33,803 nucleotides of DNA, taken from the NCBI GenBank assembly GCA_030589165.1, contig JAUUWG010000006.1, positions 1 to 33,803 of the forward strand, read 5' to 3'. Position 1 is the stretch's first letter; every line of letters begins with the position of its first letter. This DNA comes from Desulfobacterales bacterium. Lineage in GTDB: Bacteria > Desulfobacterota > Desulfobacteria > Desulfobacterales > JAFDHS01. The notes below the pieces were generated by a model. That model was not told the DNA's origin. It saw nothing but the letters and a program-made list of their open reading frames with translations, and searched no databases. The translations under genes were made by a program, and so were the position numbers. Positions 23,162 through 31,560 of this stretch are shown one piece after another.

Positions 23162-23542
23162 ATGAAAAAAATCATTCATTCCGACAAAGCACCCAAAGCA
23201 ATAGGCCCATACAGTCAGGCAATTCATACCCCAAACTTTGTGTTTACCTCCGGCCAGATACCCATTGATCCTGCTTCAGGAAAATTAATAGAAGGGGGAA
23301 TTAAAGAGCAGACCCGACGGGTCCTGGAGAATCTCAAAGCCATATTGGAGGCCGCAGGAACTGATTTTACAAAAGCGGTTAAAGTGACGGTCTACCTCGT
23401 TGATATGAATGAGTTCAGTCAGTTTAATGAAATATATTCCGAATATTTTACTTCGGATCAACCTGCACGCAGTACCGTTCAAGTCGCCGCACTGCCCTTG
23501 GGCGCAAGCATAGAAATAGAAATAATTGCCTATTCAGGGTAA
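23162..23542 (+). CDS. ridA: RidA (YjgF/YER057c/UK114) enamine/imine deaminase
   Basis: 126 aa, normal length. It hydrolyses reactive enamines or imines released by PLP enzymes such as threonine dehydratase. The substrate-binding Arg103 lies in [19 protein letters not shown], with Glu120 at the end of this block and Tyr17 in GPYSQA. The start [21 protein letters not shown] is typical. No clear Shine-Dalgarno is seen. It lies alone, with a palindromic repeat after it. NifS nearby is a PLP enzyme, but no functional link is shown. Confidence 0.95.
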   Translation: MKKIIHSDKAPKAIGPYSQAIHTPNFVFTSGQIPIDPASGKLIEGGIKEQTRRVLENLKAILEAAGTDFTKAVKVTVYLVDMNEFSQFNEIYSEYFTSDQPARSTVQVAALPLGASIEIEIIAYSG

Positions 23543-23585
23543 TATTTAATTTGGCCTTGGTCATAACATAGGCCATTTCATTCAC

Positions 23586-23649
23586 CACGAAGAACACGAA
23601 GAGTCACGAAGGTGAAAAAATATTTAATTATTTCTTCGTGTTCTTCGTG
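23586..23649. repeat. Inverted repeat of the CACGAAGAACACGAAG type
   Basis: CACGAAGAACACGAAGA (23586-23602) has its perfect inverse at 23633-23649, with an AT-rich loop. Partial outer pairing extends it to ACCACGAAG / CTTCATGGT. This kind of sequence is dispersed in many genomes. It follows ridA and could act as a terminator, though no T-run is present. Confidence 0.75.
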
Positions 23650-23684
23650 CACTTCATGGTTAAAACGACATCTCAATTCTAATC

Positions 23685-23963
23685 ATGGTGGCCGAAGATA
23701 CGATCAAGGCCTTTAATTTCAAGGATAAGGGAAAACCATATATGATTATTCATAAAGCCGAAGCCAGGGTAAAAGGAAAAAATTACAGCGACGTCGTGTC
23801 ATTGACACTGGTGCAAAAACAAGACGGCTGGACATATGAAGTTGACAATATGACCGGCGACAATCTTACGTTAACCTGGAGGGCCAAAACACCTGAAAAA
23901 GCATCTGCAAAGCTTCAAGACAGCTATAAAGACGAAGTCTGGAATTTTAAAATCATAGCGTGA
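23685..23963 (+). CDS. Small hypothetical protein (92 aa)
   Basis: No family recognised. Soluble, mixed alpha-beta in appearance (KPYMIIHKAEARVKGKNYSDVVSLTLVQKQDGWTYEV would give several strands), no signal peptide and no Cys. Codon use resembles neighbours and there is no competing longer frame, so I think it is real. No good Shine-Dalgarno precedes ATG 23685; the region just upstream is occupied by the CACGAAG repeat. It is followed 11 bp later by the REP-like repeat copy B. Confidence 0.6.
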   Translation: MVAEDTIKAFNFKDKGKPYMIIHKAEARVKGKNYSDVVSLTLVQKQDGWTYEVDNMTGDNLTLTWRAKTPEKASAKLQDSYKDEVWNFKIIA

Positions 23964-23973
23964 AAGTACTTAA

Positions 23974-24086
23974 CCCGGACAAACCGGAATAAATGACCTA
24001 AAGTTAAGGAATCGCTTCGCTCCATCTTTTTATAAAATTGACATAATTTCTTAACTTTAGATATCTTTAGTCACTTCACACTTTTT
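23974..24086. repeat. REP-like dispersed repeat, copy B
   Basis: From CCGGACAAACCGG to CACTTCACAC. The core AATCGCTTCGCTCCATC is bracketed by perfect 11-bp inverted repeats CTAAAGTTAAG (23998-24008) and CTTAACTTTAG (24050-24060). Read in inverse, the order of blocks matches copy C around 29541 and 31439-31547. Confidence 0.78.
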
Positions 24087-24102
24087 AAAATTCTTAATTT
24101 TT

Positions 24103-24130
24103 TTGACATAAAATACACGAATTTTAGAAT
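24103..24130 (+). promoter_or_regulatory. Sigma-70-like promoter for rlmN
   Basis: TTGACA (24103-24108), a 16-nt spacer, then TAGAAT (24125-24130). Transcription would begin at about 24137, only some 5 nt before the TTG start codon, which would leave the mRNA almost leaderless. Confidence 0.5.
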
Positions 24131-24141
24131 TAATACTAAAG

Positions 24142-25212
24142 TTGAAAATTCTGCAATTAACATGGGCCGAACTGGCTGACGAATTTAAAATCCGTTACGG
24201 TAAAGGGAAATATCATGCAACAGCCGTTTACCGTGAAGTTTATAAAAACGGGAACCTTGATTTCAGTCATGTGGATGAATTTTCCAAATCACAAAAACTG
24301 GCCGGTAAAATTCAAAGCGATCTGGTACTCAACCCGGGTTTGGTGATAGAAGAACAAAAGGACAAGAGGCTTGTAAAATTCATCACCCGGCTTGCTGACG
24401 GCCTTGAAATTGAATCGGTTATCATTCCCATGGCCACCCATAACACCCTCTGTGTCTCCTCCCAGGTCGGATGCCGCATGGGATGTACGTTTTGTGAAAC
24501 CGGACGGCTGGGATTGCTCAGGAACCTTGCAGTGGAAGAGATTGTCGGACAGCTCTACACGGCAAGGTTTTTCCTCGGTTCCCCTATCAAAAATATTGTT
24601 TTTATGGGCATGGGAGAGCCTTTTGACAATTTCGACAATGTGATTCAGGCCATTCGGGTCATGAATGATCCAAGAGGCCTTGACATTGCGCACAGTCATA
24701 TTACACTTTCCACAGCAGGACGTATTGACGGAATTCGCAAACTGGGTTCGCTGAACTGGCCGCGTCTGAATCTTGCCGTATCCCTGAATGCACCCAACGA
24801 CCGACTGCGTTCAAAAATAATGCCGCTGAACCGGGCGGTTCCCATGGACAAACTCAAAGAATCCCTTATGGCGTATCCATTGAAAAAATCCGGCACATTT
24901 TTTATCGAGTACGTTTTAATCAAAGGCTTGAATGATTCACATGAACATGCTCTTGAACTGGCTGATTTTTTAAAACCCCTGCCCGTAAGATTGAATTTGA
25001 TCCCGTATAATCCGCTCTCCGATTCTCAATTCAAGGCCCCATCCGATCAAGACGTTCATCGTTTTTCCGGCTGGCTTGAACAGGAAACCATTTTTGTCCG
25101 GAAACGATGGAGCAAAGGTCGATCAGTCATGGCCGGTTGCGGACAATTAGGGAACAAAAGTGAACTAAAACAAAAATTTCAAAATTACAAGACGCATGCA
25201 AATACCAACTAA
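24142..25212 (+). CDS. rlmN: RlmN-family radical SAM rRNA methyltransferase
   Basis: 356 aa. The radical SAM cluster motif is in QVGCRMGCTFCETG (CxxxCxxC). FMGMGEPFDNFDNV, SLNAPND and the C-terminal Cys in SVMAGCGQLG (equivalent to Cys355 of E. coli RlmN) are all present. RlmN methylates C2 of A2503 in 23S rRNA and A37 in some tRNAs. The CETG after the cluster motif marks a subgroup that differs from E. coli (CSTA), so the exact target is less sure. The start is TTG with no clear Shine-Dalgarno; no in-frame ATG is available before conserved sequence. First gene of a run with the HD protein (17-nt overlap) and UPF0182. Confidence 0.87.
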   Translation: MKILQLTWAELADEFKIRYGKGKYHATAVYREVYKNGNLDFSHVDEFSKSQKLAGKIQSDLVLNPGLVIEEQKDKRLVKFITRLADGLEIESVIIPMATHNTLCVSSQVGCRMGCTFCETGRLGLLRNLAVEEIVGQLYTARFFLGSPIKNIVFMGMGEPFDNFDNVIQAIRVMNDPRGLDIAHSHITLSTAGRIDGIRKLGSLNWPRLNLAVSLNAPNDRLRSKIMPLNRAVPMDKLKESLMAYPLKKSGTFFIEYVLIKGLNDSHEHALELADFLKPLPVRLNLIPYNPLSDSQFKAPSDQDVHRFSGWLEQETIFVRKRWSKGRSVMAGCGQLGNKSELKQKFQNYKTHANTN

Positions 25213-25792
25213 AACAGAATGCTATCAGCTGATACATGAAATGGGAATGCTGGACCATATCGTGGCCCATTCTTTCCGGGTCTGTGAGATCGCAACCTAT
25301 CTGGCGGATCATATGATCAAGCAAAATATACAACTGAATCGCGATCTGGTTCATACATCAGCCCTGCTTCATGATATTACAAAGACAAGAAGCATTAAAA
25401 CCGGTGAAAAACATGCTCAGACAGGTGCCCGGATTTTGAATGACATGGGGTATCCTGAAGTGGGCAGCATTATCGGTCAGCACGTCCGGCTGAACAATTA
25501 TTCTTTCTCAACTTTACCCGAAGATGTGGAAATTGTATATTATGCCGACAAGAGAGTGCTTCACAACAAGGTGGTTCCCCTTCAGGATCGCATGGAATAT
25601 ATATTGAAACGTTATGGAAGTGATCCGGAACGCCGGCAGCAGATTCGACAGGGCTGGGTTGAAACCGAAAAACTGGAAGATAAACTTTTCAGATACCTGT
25701 CGTTTGCGCCTGAAGAACTTAATGCCATCACAACTGAAAACCGGGAATCCGATTTTTTTGCCTACCGGGAATCCATGGAAACCAACCTGTAA
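25196..25792 (+). CDS. HD-domain phosphohydrolase (HDIG type)
   Basis: 198 aa. Metal-binding residues: His25 in IVAHSFRV, His59-Asp60 in ALLHDITKT, His in GQHVRLNN, and a distal Asp in YYADKRV. These proteins hydrolyse phosphate mono- or diesters, often of nucleotides. The sequence after the HD core (EYILKRYG, RQGWVETEKLEDKLF) is helical and not assigned. ATG overlaps the end of rlmN, so translation is likely coupled. Substrate unknown. Confidence 0.88.
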   Translation: MQIPTKTECYQLIHEMGMLDHIVAHSFRVCEIATYLADHMIKQNIQLNRDLVHTSALLHDITKTRSIKTGEKHAQTGARILNDMGYPEVGSIIGQHVRLNNYSFSTLPEDVEIVYYADKRVLHNKVVPLQDRMEYILKRYGSDPERRQQIRQGWVETEKLEDKLFRYLSFAPEELNAITTENRESDFFAYRESMETNL

Positions 25793-25844
25793 TTTAAAAA
25801 ACTTTTTCCGGGCACATCAAGATTTGGTTTAAAAAGGAGAAAAC

Positions 25845-28526
25845 ATGCGGAAGTGGAAACGCTGGTTACTTATAACGGGATCTACTCTTATCGGACTTGG
25901 AATTTTATACGTTGTTTTCAGTTTCCGGTTTCTCGATTTTTTTGTAGACCTCTGGTGGTTTCGTTCTCTTAATTATGAAGGATATTTTTTACAAAGGCTG
26001 ATTTATCGTTATCTGATTGTTGCATCGGTAACACTTGTTTTCTTTTTGATCTTTTTTCTCAATTTCTGGCTGGCTTCGAGATATCTGGGCACGGCAATCC
26101 CTGAGGGATCTCAGGTAAAAGGTTCAGCCAAAAAACGCTATTTGGATCTGCTCAAAAAGTTTCAATCCGGTTCTCTGAAAATATATACCCCGCTTTCCCT
26201 TATATTCGCCGTCCCGATTGCAATCCCTTTTTACGAGCAATGGGAAAAAGCCCTGCTCTATATATTCTCCCCCCATACAGGAACCATAGACCCGGTATAT
26301 GGAAAAGATATCGCTTATTATCTATTTTCATTTCCCGTCTATACGCTTGTCCAGCATAAACTTGTTATTGTTTTTTTGCTTCTGTTCTTTGCTCTGGTAT
26401 CACTTTACTGGATTGAGAGCCATCTATTATCCAAAGAGAATCAACAACTTCCCCGGGGAGCGAAAATCCATCTGACAATCCTCTTTTTGATTATCACTTG
26501 CGTCCAGGCATGGGGCTTTGTGCTCGAACGCTATGCACTTCTTTATACCAACACCCACATGCCGCTTTTTTTCGGACCGGGCTTTATGGAAATACGGTTT
26601 GCCTTACCTTTCATCTGGTTTACGCTTCTCTCTTTTATGGGACTGGCCGTATCATTAATTTTTTTAATCCATAAAAAAAAGGCCGTAAAAACATCTGTTT
26701 TTTTCAGCATCTGTTTTTTGCTTGCATTATGGGGTAGAAATGCTTCTTTTTTTCCGAAAATGATAGAAAACTACATTGTCAAACCCAATGAGCTTGTCAG
26801 GGAAAAACCATTTATAGCCGCCAACATCAAAGCGACATTGGCAGCTTACAACCTGGAGAAAGTCGAAACCCGAAAATACCAGGTAGCTAATGGATATGAG
26901 ATCATCTCAAATCCTGATGTAAAAAAGAGCCTGCGCAACGTTCCCACGTGGGACAGGGAATTTCTCGATGATGTGTATAAACAACTTCAGGGGATACGCC
27001 CATACTATTCATTTCCTGATGTGGATGTGGACCGGTATGATGTGGGCGGCAATTCTCAGCAGGTTTATCTGGCGGCACGGGAGTTGAATATCGAGGCACT
27101 TCCCGGTTCCGGAAAAAATTGGGTTAACATCCATCTGCAATATACCCACGGATATGGAATCGTCATGACCCCGTCAGCCCAGGACGGTGATGAACCCATG
27201 ACCTGGTTTATCCAGGATATTCCGCCGAAATCGGATTACGGAATCAATGTTACACAACCCCGTATTTATTACGGAACAGGAAATTACGAGTATATCATTG
27301 CGCCCAATGATATCGGCGAGATCGACTATTCCGAGGAAGAAACCAATGTGATGGTGAATTATGAGGGTAAAGGCGGCATCCCGATCTCCTCTCTTTTTAA
27401 AAAATTATTGTTTGCAACATATTTCGAGGATAGAAATATTTTTCTTACCACAAAAACCAACGAAAAAAGCCGAATCCTCTTTCGAAGAAATATTACAACA
27501 ATTATTGAGACCCTGACCCCTTATTTTCTTTTAGATGAAGATCCATACATAGTGACAACCGACAAGGGTCTTTTCTGGATTCAGGATGCTTACACCATTT
27601 CAGACAAGTATCCCAATGCTCAGCCTTATGACAAAGAATTAAACTATATACGCAATTCCGTTAAAATTGTTATTGATGCCTACAATGGGGATGTAAATTA
27701 CTATATCGCCGATCCCAAAGATCCTTTTATCCTGACATACGACCGAATCTACCCGGGATTGTTGAAGAATATGGATAAAATGCCTTCCGAGCTCAAAAAA
27801 CATCTCCGATACCCCAAAGATTTTTTTAAGATACAGATGGATCTCTATGCCAAATATCATCAAACAGATCCGGAAATTTTTTACAGGCAGGAGGACACTT
27901 GGAAACCTGCGGAAATGATTAAAAACGATCAATCCATTCCCATGGAACCGTATCATTTGACCCTGAACTTGTTAGACCCCGAGAGCCATGAGTTTCTTTT
28001 GCTCAATCCCATGAGTCCCGTGGGACGAGACAATTTGCGATCTCTTGCCATCGTGAGATGCGATGAAAAAAATTATGGGGAAATCGTCGTTTACAGTTTT
28101 CCAAAGGGAGAACAGGTTTACGGTCCCTCTCAAATCAGCAGTCTGATTGATCAGGATACGGACATTGCCCAGCAGCTCACCCTTTGGGACCAGGCCGGCT
28201 CGGAAGTAAACCGGGGAAGAATAATAATCCTTCCCATCGGCAATTTAATGCTTTATATTCAACCGATTTATATCAGTTCTGCTTCGCGTTTAAAAATTCC
28301 GGAACTCAAACGACTCATCGTCAGCCAGGGAGATCTGGTAACAATGGATGCGTCTTTGGAAACAGCGTGTCAAAAACTTGAAAACAACCTTAAAGAGAGA
28401 AAGGAGAGAAGAAAAGGCCGTTTTCCAGTATTGAAAAAGAAACCTGAAATTGAGGCGGAAACAAAAACCACTACCGGGCAGGAACAAAAAGAACCCATTA
28501 AAGATGTGATGGTTGAACAGCCTTAG
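25845..28526 (+). CDS. UPF0182 family membrane protein
   Basis: 893 aa, usual length for the family. The first 300 residues contain about seven transmembrane helices (LLITGSTLIGLGILYVVF is the first), followed by a large extracytoplasmic part of about 500 residues. WWFRSLNYEGYF, GRNASFFPKMIENYIVKPNEL and YDVGGNSQQVYLAARELN are typical family segments. The C-terminal 50 residues are charged and low in complexity. Function unknown. AAGGAG lies 7 nt before ATG. The stop codon TAG lies within the start of the CTTAG-family repeat, so the last codons may have been set by that insertion. Confidence 0.92.
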   Translation: MRKWKRWLLITGSTLIGLGILYVVFSFRFLDFFVDLWWFRSLNYEGYFLQRLIYRYLIVASVTLVFFLIFFLNFWLASRYLGTAIPEGSQVKGSAKKRYLDLLKKFQSGSLKIYTPLSLIFAVPIAIPFYEQWEKALLYIFSPHTGTIDPVYGKDIAYYLFSFPVYTLVQHKLVIVFLLLFFALVSLYWIESHLLSKENQQLPRGAKIHLTILFLIITCVQAWGFVLERYALLYTNTHMPLFFGPGFMEIRFALPFIWFTLLSFMGLAVSLIFLIHKKKAVKTSVFFSICFLLALWGRNASFFPKMIENYIVKPNELVREKPFIAANIKATLAAYNLEKVETRKYQVANGYEIISNPDVKKSLRNVPTWDREFLDDVYKQLQGIRPYYSFPDVDVDRYDVGGNSQQVYLAARELNIEALPGSGKNWVNIHLQYTHGYGIVMTPSAQDGDEPMTWFIQDIPPKSDYGINVTQPRIYYGTGNYEYIIAPNDIGEIDYSEEETNVMVNYEGKGGIPISSLFKKLLFATYFEDRNIFLTTKTNEKSRILFRRNITTIIETLTPYFLLDEDPYIVTTDKGLFWIQDAYTISDKYPNAQPYDKELNYIRNSVKIVIDAYNGDVNYYIADPKDPFILTYDRIYPGLLKNMDKMPSELKKHLRYPKDFFKIQMDLYAKYHQTDPEIFYRQEDTWKPAEMIKNDQSIPMEPYHLTLNLLDPESHEFLLLNPMSPVGRDNLRSLAIVRCDEKNYGEIVVYSFPKGEQVYGPSQISSLIDQDTDIAQQLTLWDQAGSEVNRGRIIILPIGNLMLYIQPIYISSASRLKIPELKRLIVSQGDLVTMDASLETACQKLENNLKERKERRKGRFPVLKKKPEIEAETKTTTGQEQKEPIKDVMVEQP

Positions 28527-28673
28527 TACATGGCGACATAAATACGTACCTGGTTTTTCAAACAAAGATTCTGAATTTGAGTGGTGAGTATTGAGATTTG
28601 AGAAGATGTTTGCTCTCATTCCTCAAATCTCAACACAAAAAATAGCAACGCAATTGTGCCGTCATGTACTTAG
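28522..28673 (+). repeat. MITE-like repeat (CTTAG family), copy 2, intact
   Basis: 152 bp. Begins CTTAGTACATGGCGACATAA and ends GTGCCGTCATGTACTTAG; start and inverted end agree at about 19 of 25 positions. The interior has GAGATTTGAG and CTCAAATCTC as inner inverted repeats. Matches copy 1 throughout. Confidence 0.82.
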
Positions 28674-28732
28674 CTTGACAGGTTAATAATTGTAACCCTT
28701 TTTTTGATTTTATCAACTATTTGGAGAATCGT

Positions 28733-29494
28733 ATGAAATACAAGCCGTTTCGATTTCGACCTTTTGTTTGGGTGATTTTGATATGCCTTATGGTTTTATC
28801 AAGTGCCTGTACTTCAAAAATCAAAGGCTGGTCTCAGGAATCCTATCGGATCGCCGGCTTCAACAGTAGTTCCCTGAACCATCATGGCTTGGCGATTCTG
28901 CCTGTCATCATTCTGAAACAGCCTTTAGAAAATACTACGGAACGTGATGGGGAAATTCCCTCTGCTCCTTATGCTCCAGGGAACACTTCCGATCGCACAG
29001 GAAAGAACCAATCCCTGATCAATCAAGACATCTACCGAAGCATCCTGAGCGAAATTCTCCTCAGTAAAATTCAATTACAGCACCCGTCTCTCAGGGTTGT
29101 TTCTCCCGGAAATGCTCTCAAAGAACTCAATGACAACGGCTTGACCGGCTCCTATATAAAATTCAATCGTGATTTCCCGAAATTAGGATTTGGGAGCGCT
29201 CTACTCAAGCAATTTGGGAAAGCCCTTAACTGCCGTTATCTGTTCATCAGCCAAGCCATTGTGAGCGAATCAAAATCAGAAGCATCGCTTACGTTTGTCT
29301 GGACCTTTGGCCGCAAATCAGCACATCGTTCGGTCAAGATGGCCGGACAGATCTGGGATACCCACAATGGCCGCCAGGTTTGGGAAGGACTCGGTGTCGG
29401 CTACAACGACCTCTTCTCTTACGAAAAAGCGCCCCTCATCGAAAAAATCGCAAGCCAGGCCATAGACAGTCTGTTGAAAAATATTATGCCGTAA
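28733..29494 (+). CDS. Predicted outer-membrane or periplasmic lipoprotein, unknown function
   Basis: 253 aa from ATG 28733, with GGAG 6 nt upstream; the track start 28721 is a TTG within that Shine-Dalgarno. The N-terminus has a positively charged region, a hydrophobic stretch and a lipobox LSSAC, so the mature protein should start at a lipidated Cys. The rest has features of TolB-N/LpoB-like lipoproteins: DIYRSILSEILLSK, SLRVVSPGNAL, YLFISQAIVSES, GQIWDTHNGRQVWEG and a C-terminal helix. That similarity is only a guess at fold. No partner gene is apparent; it lies between a repeat and an IS. Confidence 0.82.
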   Translation: MKYKPFRFRPFVWVILICLMVLSSACTSKIKGWSQESYRIAGFNSSSLNHHGLAILPVIILKQPLENTTERDGEIPSAPYAPGNTSDRTGKNQSLINQDIYRSILSEILLSKIQLQHPSLRVVSPGNALKELNDNGLTGSYIKFNRDFPKLGFGSALLKQFGKALNCRYLFISQAIVSESKSEASLTFVWTFGRKSAHRSVKMAGQIWDTHNGRQVWEGLGVGYNDLFSYEKAPLIEKIASQAIDSLLKNIMP

Positions 29495-29559
29495 ATTAAC
29501 CGTATTAAGGACTCGGCAAAAATTCAAGAATCAAAAAAAAGTGTGAAGTGACTAAAGTT

Positions 29560-31438
29560 GATGGCCTCGTAAAAAGTCGGGTGTGATATGAGTCAAGTTG
29601 AAGCACATTTATCATATTAACACTCATTATATTCTGAAAGAGTCAATACTTACGAAATTTTGCTCTTTGATAAACAAAAAAATAGTATCCCGGACGGTTT
29701 TATGCTGCACAGAGACACTCTTCCGGCATCATTGCCGCTTTTCTGATGACAGCAGCCCTGAAAATATTTACTCCCAAGGCCTTTAAGGTTGCACTGAACT
29801 TTACTGCTTTCAGGCCTCGCACTCGAAGATGTTTGACACCGGTTCGTCTGTCGTACTCAGACATGGTGGCTTCAACACCTGCACGCCACCTGTAACGATC
29901 TTTGAACTTGTCTGACTGTTCGTATATTCTACGCTTTACTATTCGCATTTGTTTATCAGAAAACCGGAGGTAGTAATATTTCTTCCCCTTTTTAACTGGG
30001 CAGTTCAATAGTTTAGGGCAGTTCTGGCAATGATCTGAAGCAAAACCGATGCTGACTTTTTTCTTCTTTTTGACTTTTGAGGGGGCATGACCCTGTGGGC
30101 AGGCAAGAACTTCGCCTTTTTCTGAAATTTGGAAATCAGCAAGGCTCAGTTTGTCTTCCTTGACTGAACCCATGGTCGGAGCAATAAGCTCTACGTCATG
30201 TTCTTTTGCACGTTCACAGTTATCATCGCTGCCGTAAAGGGAGTCAGCTGTCAGTTCTTTTGGTTTTAGGTTTTGTTTTTCTGTGGACTCGATTGCCGGA
30301 ATAAGAGCATTGGCATCACTGTTATGAGCAGGTTCAACATTCACATGTGTTATCAGGCTAAGGGTTTTTCCCTTTTGTTCTTCATCTTCACAGAATGTTT
30401 CCATGACTTGAACCTGGTAGCCTTGACCTTTGTGACCGCTGTAGGTTGCATCAGGATCAGAAGGATTTTGAAGAGAATCAAAAGCGATCTCTTTCGGCTT
30501 TTTCAGCTCAACTGGATTGTCTTTATCATCGGTAAGATTGCATTGATCGTTCAGAACCCTTTCAAGTAGTTTGTAACTATACATGGCCGCTATTTCTGGG
30601 CATTCTTTGAACTGTTGTACCAGATCAAACAGGTCTTTGCTCACCTCTGTGAGGGTTTTTCTCGATTCAGATGGTTTGACTCTGGAAAAACACCCAAGAG
30701 AGTCTTTGGACAGATATTTGTCGATAACTTTTTCATCTATGGTGTTGAGGTAGTCTTGATGGCCTCGTTTCAAGTTCACTAAAAACTTGTGAATGCTTTC
30801 AGAGAAGATGCCGATTCGACCCAGACGCCGCATGTTTGATTTGATATGGACCGAGTCAATTCGCTGTTTATCGATATTAACGTTGAAAACTTGCGCCAGT
30901 TTGTCTGTGCCAGCTTTGAAAATATCGTCCTCAAGATTATTTTGAGCAACGATATTTCGATTATTCCATAGTGTTTTCAATGATATGTATTTGGCATCAT
31001 CGGTCTCTTCGCAAATATTGAGTGAATAGTGCCATTGAATATTAAAGGCATATTGCTGTACTGTTTCTTCGTCGGTGAGATCGAAAGTCTGCTGAAGAAT
31101 AAGAGCTCCCAGCATGGAATAAAGTTCCTTCGTCGGTCGGCCGAAAGTGGTGTTAAAATGCTTGACGACCTTATCGACAGGAATTGAGGGCAGTATTTGC
31201 TCGCGAAACAGACCGGGCCATCCGGCGTCAAGCATCTTCCGTCTTTTGGGAGTAAGAAAATCCCAGGGATCGAAAATGTTAAGCTGATTCGGATTGTTTA
31301 CTTTGATCATTATTTTGCCTTTAATGGTTTGATTATTTAAGCTTTTTATATCAAACCGTAGGAAAAAAGGCAAGAGTTATTATTATATTTTTGTAATTAT
31401 TTCAAAGAGATACATTTTTGACTTTTTACGAGACCATC
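29560..31438. mobile_element. IS1182-type insertion sequence, complete with ends and target duplication
   Basis: 1879 bp. Terminal inverted repeats GATGGCCTCGTAAAAAGTC (left) and GATGGTCTCGTAAAAAGTC (right end, in inverse) differ at one base. The 6-bp AAAGTT is repeated at 29554-29559 and 31439-31444. Carries one full transposase gene. Inserted inside REP-like repeat copy C. Confidence 0.88.
29700..31310 (-). CDS. IS1182 family transposase
   Basis: 536 aa from ATG 31310, preceded by AAAGG; the track start 31373 is a TTG. N-terminal DUF772 (GWPGLFREQILPSIPVDK, LYSMLGALILQQ), then a DDE core with ADSLYGSDDN and a zinc-binding CQNCPKLLNCPVK before the final catalytic Glu in RAGVEATMSEYDRRTG. 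Length and domain order are normal for IS1182. The reading frame is intact, so the element may be active. Confidence 0.94.
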   Translation of the reverse strand: MIKVNNPNQLNIFDPWDFLTPKRRKMLDAGWPGLFREQILPSIPVDKVVKHFNTTFGRPTKELYSMLGALILQQTFDLTDEETVQQYAFNIQWHYSLNICEETDDAKYISLKTLWNNRNIVAQNNLEDDIFKAGTDKLAQVFNVNIDKQRIDSVHIKSNMRRLGRIGIFSESIHKFLVNLKRGHQDYLNTIDEKVIDKYLSKDSLGCFSRVKPSESRKTLTEVSKDLFDLVQQFKECPEIAAMYSYKLLERVLNDQCNLTDDKDNPVELKKPKEIAFDSLQNPSDPDATYSGHKGQGYQVQVMETFCEDEEQKGKTLSLITHVNVEPAHNSDANALIPAIESTEKQNLKPKELTADSLYGSDDNCERAKEHDVELIAPTMGSVKEDKLSLADFQISEKGEVLACPQGHAPSKVKKKKKVSIGFASDHCQNCPKLLNCPVKKGKKYYYLRFSDKQMRIVKRRIYEQSDKFKDRYRWRAGVEATMSEYDRRTGVKHLRVRGLKAVKFSATLKALGVNIFRAAVIRKAAMMPEECLCAA

Positions 31439-31547
31439 AAAGTTGAGGTATTCTATCAGTTTTATAAAAGACGGAGCGAAGCGACTCCTTAACTTTAGCT
31501 CACTTCAAACTTTAGCTCACTTTAGCTCACTTTTCCGGTTTATCCGG
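31439..31547. repeat. REP-like dispersed repeat, copy C, right part (left part 29541-29559)
   Basis: After removing the IS1182 element and one AAAGTT, the sequence reads GTGTGAAGTGACTAAAGTT, then GACGGAGCGAAGCGACTCC, then CTTAACTTTAG, then CCGGTTTATCCGG, in the same order as copy B in inverse. In this copy the CTTTAGCTCACTT segment is repeated about three times (31490-31534). Confidence 0.75.
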
Positions 31548-31560
31548 ATTAAATCACACC

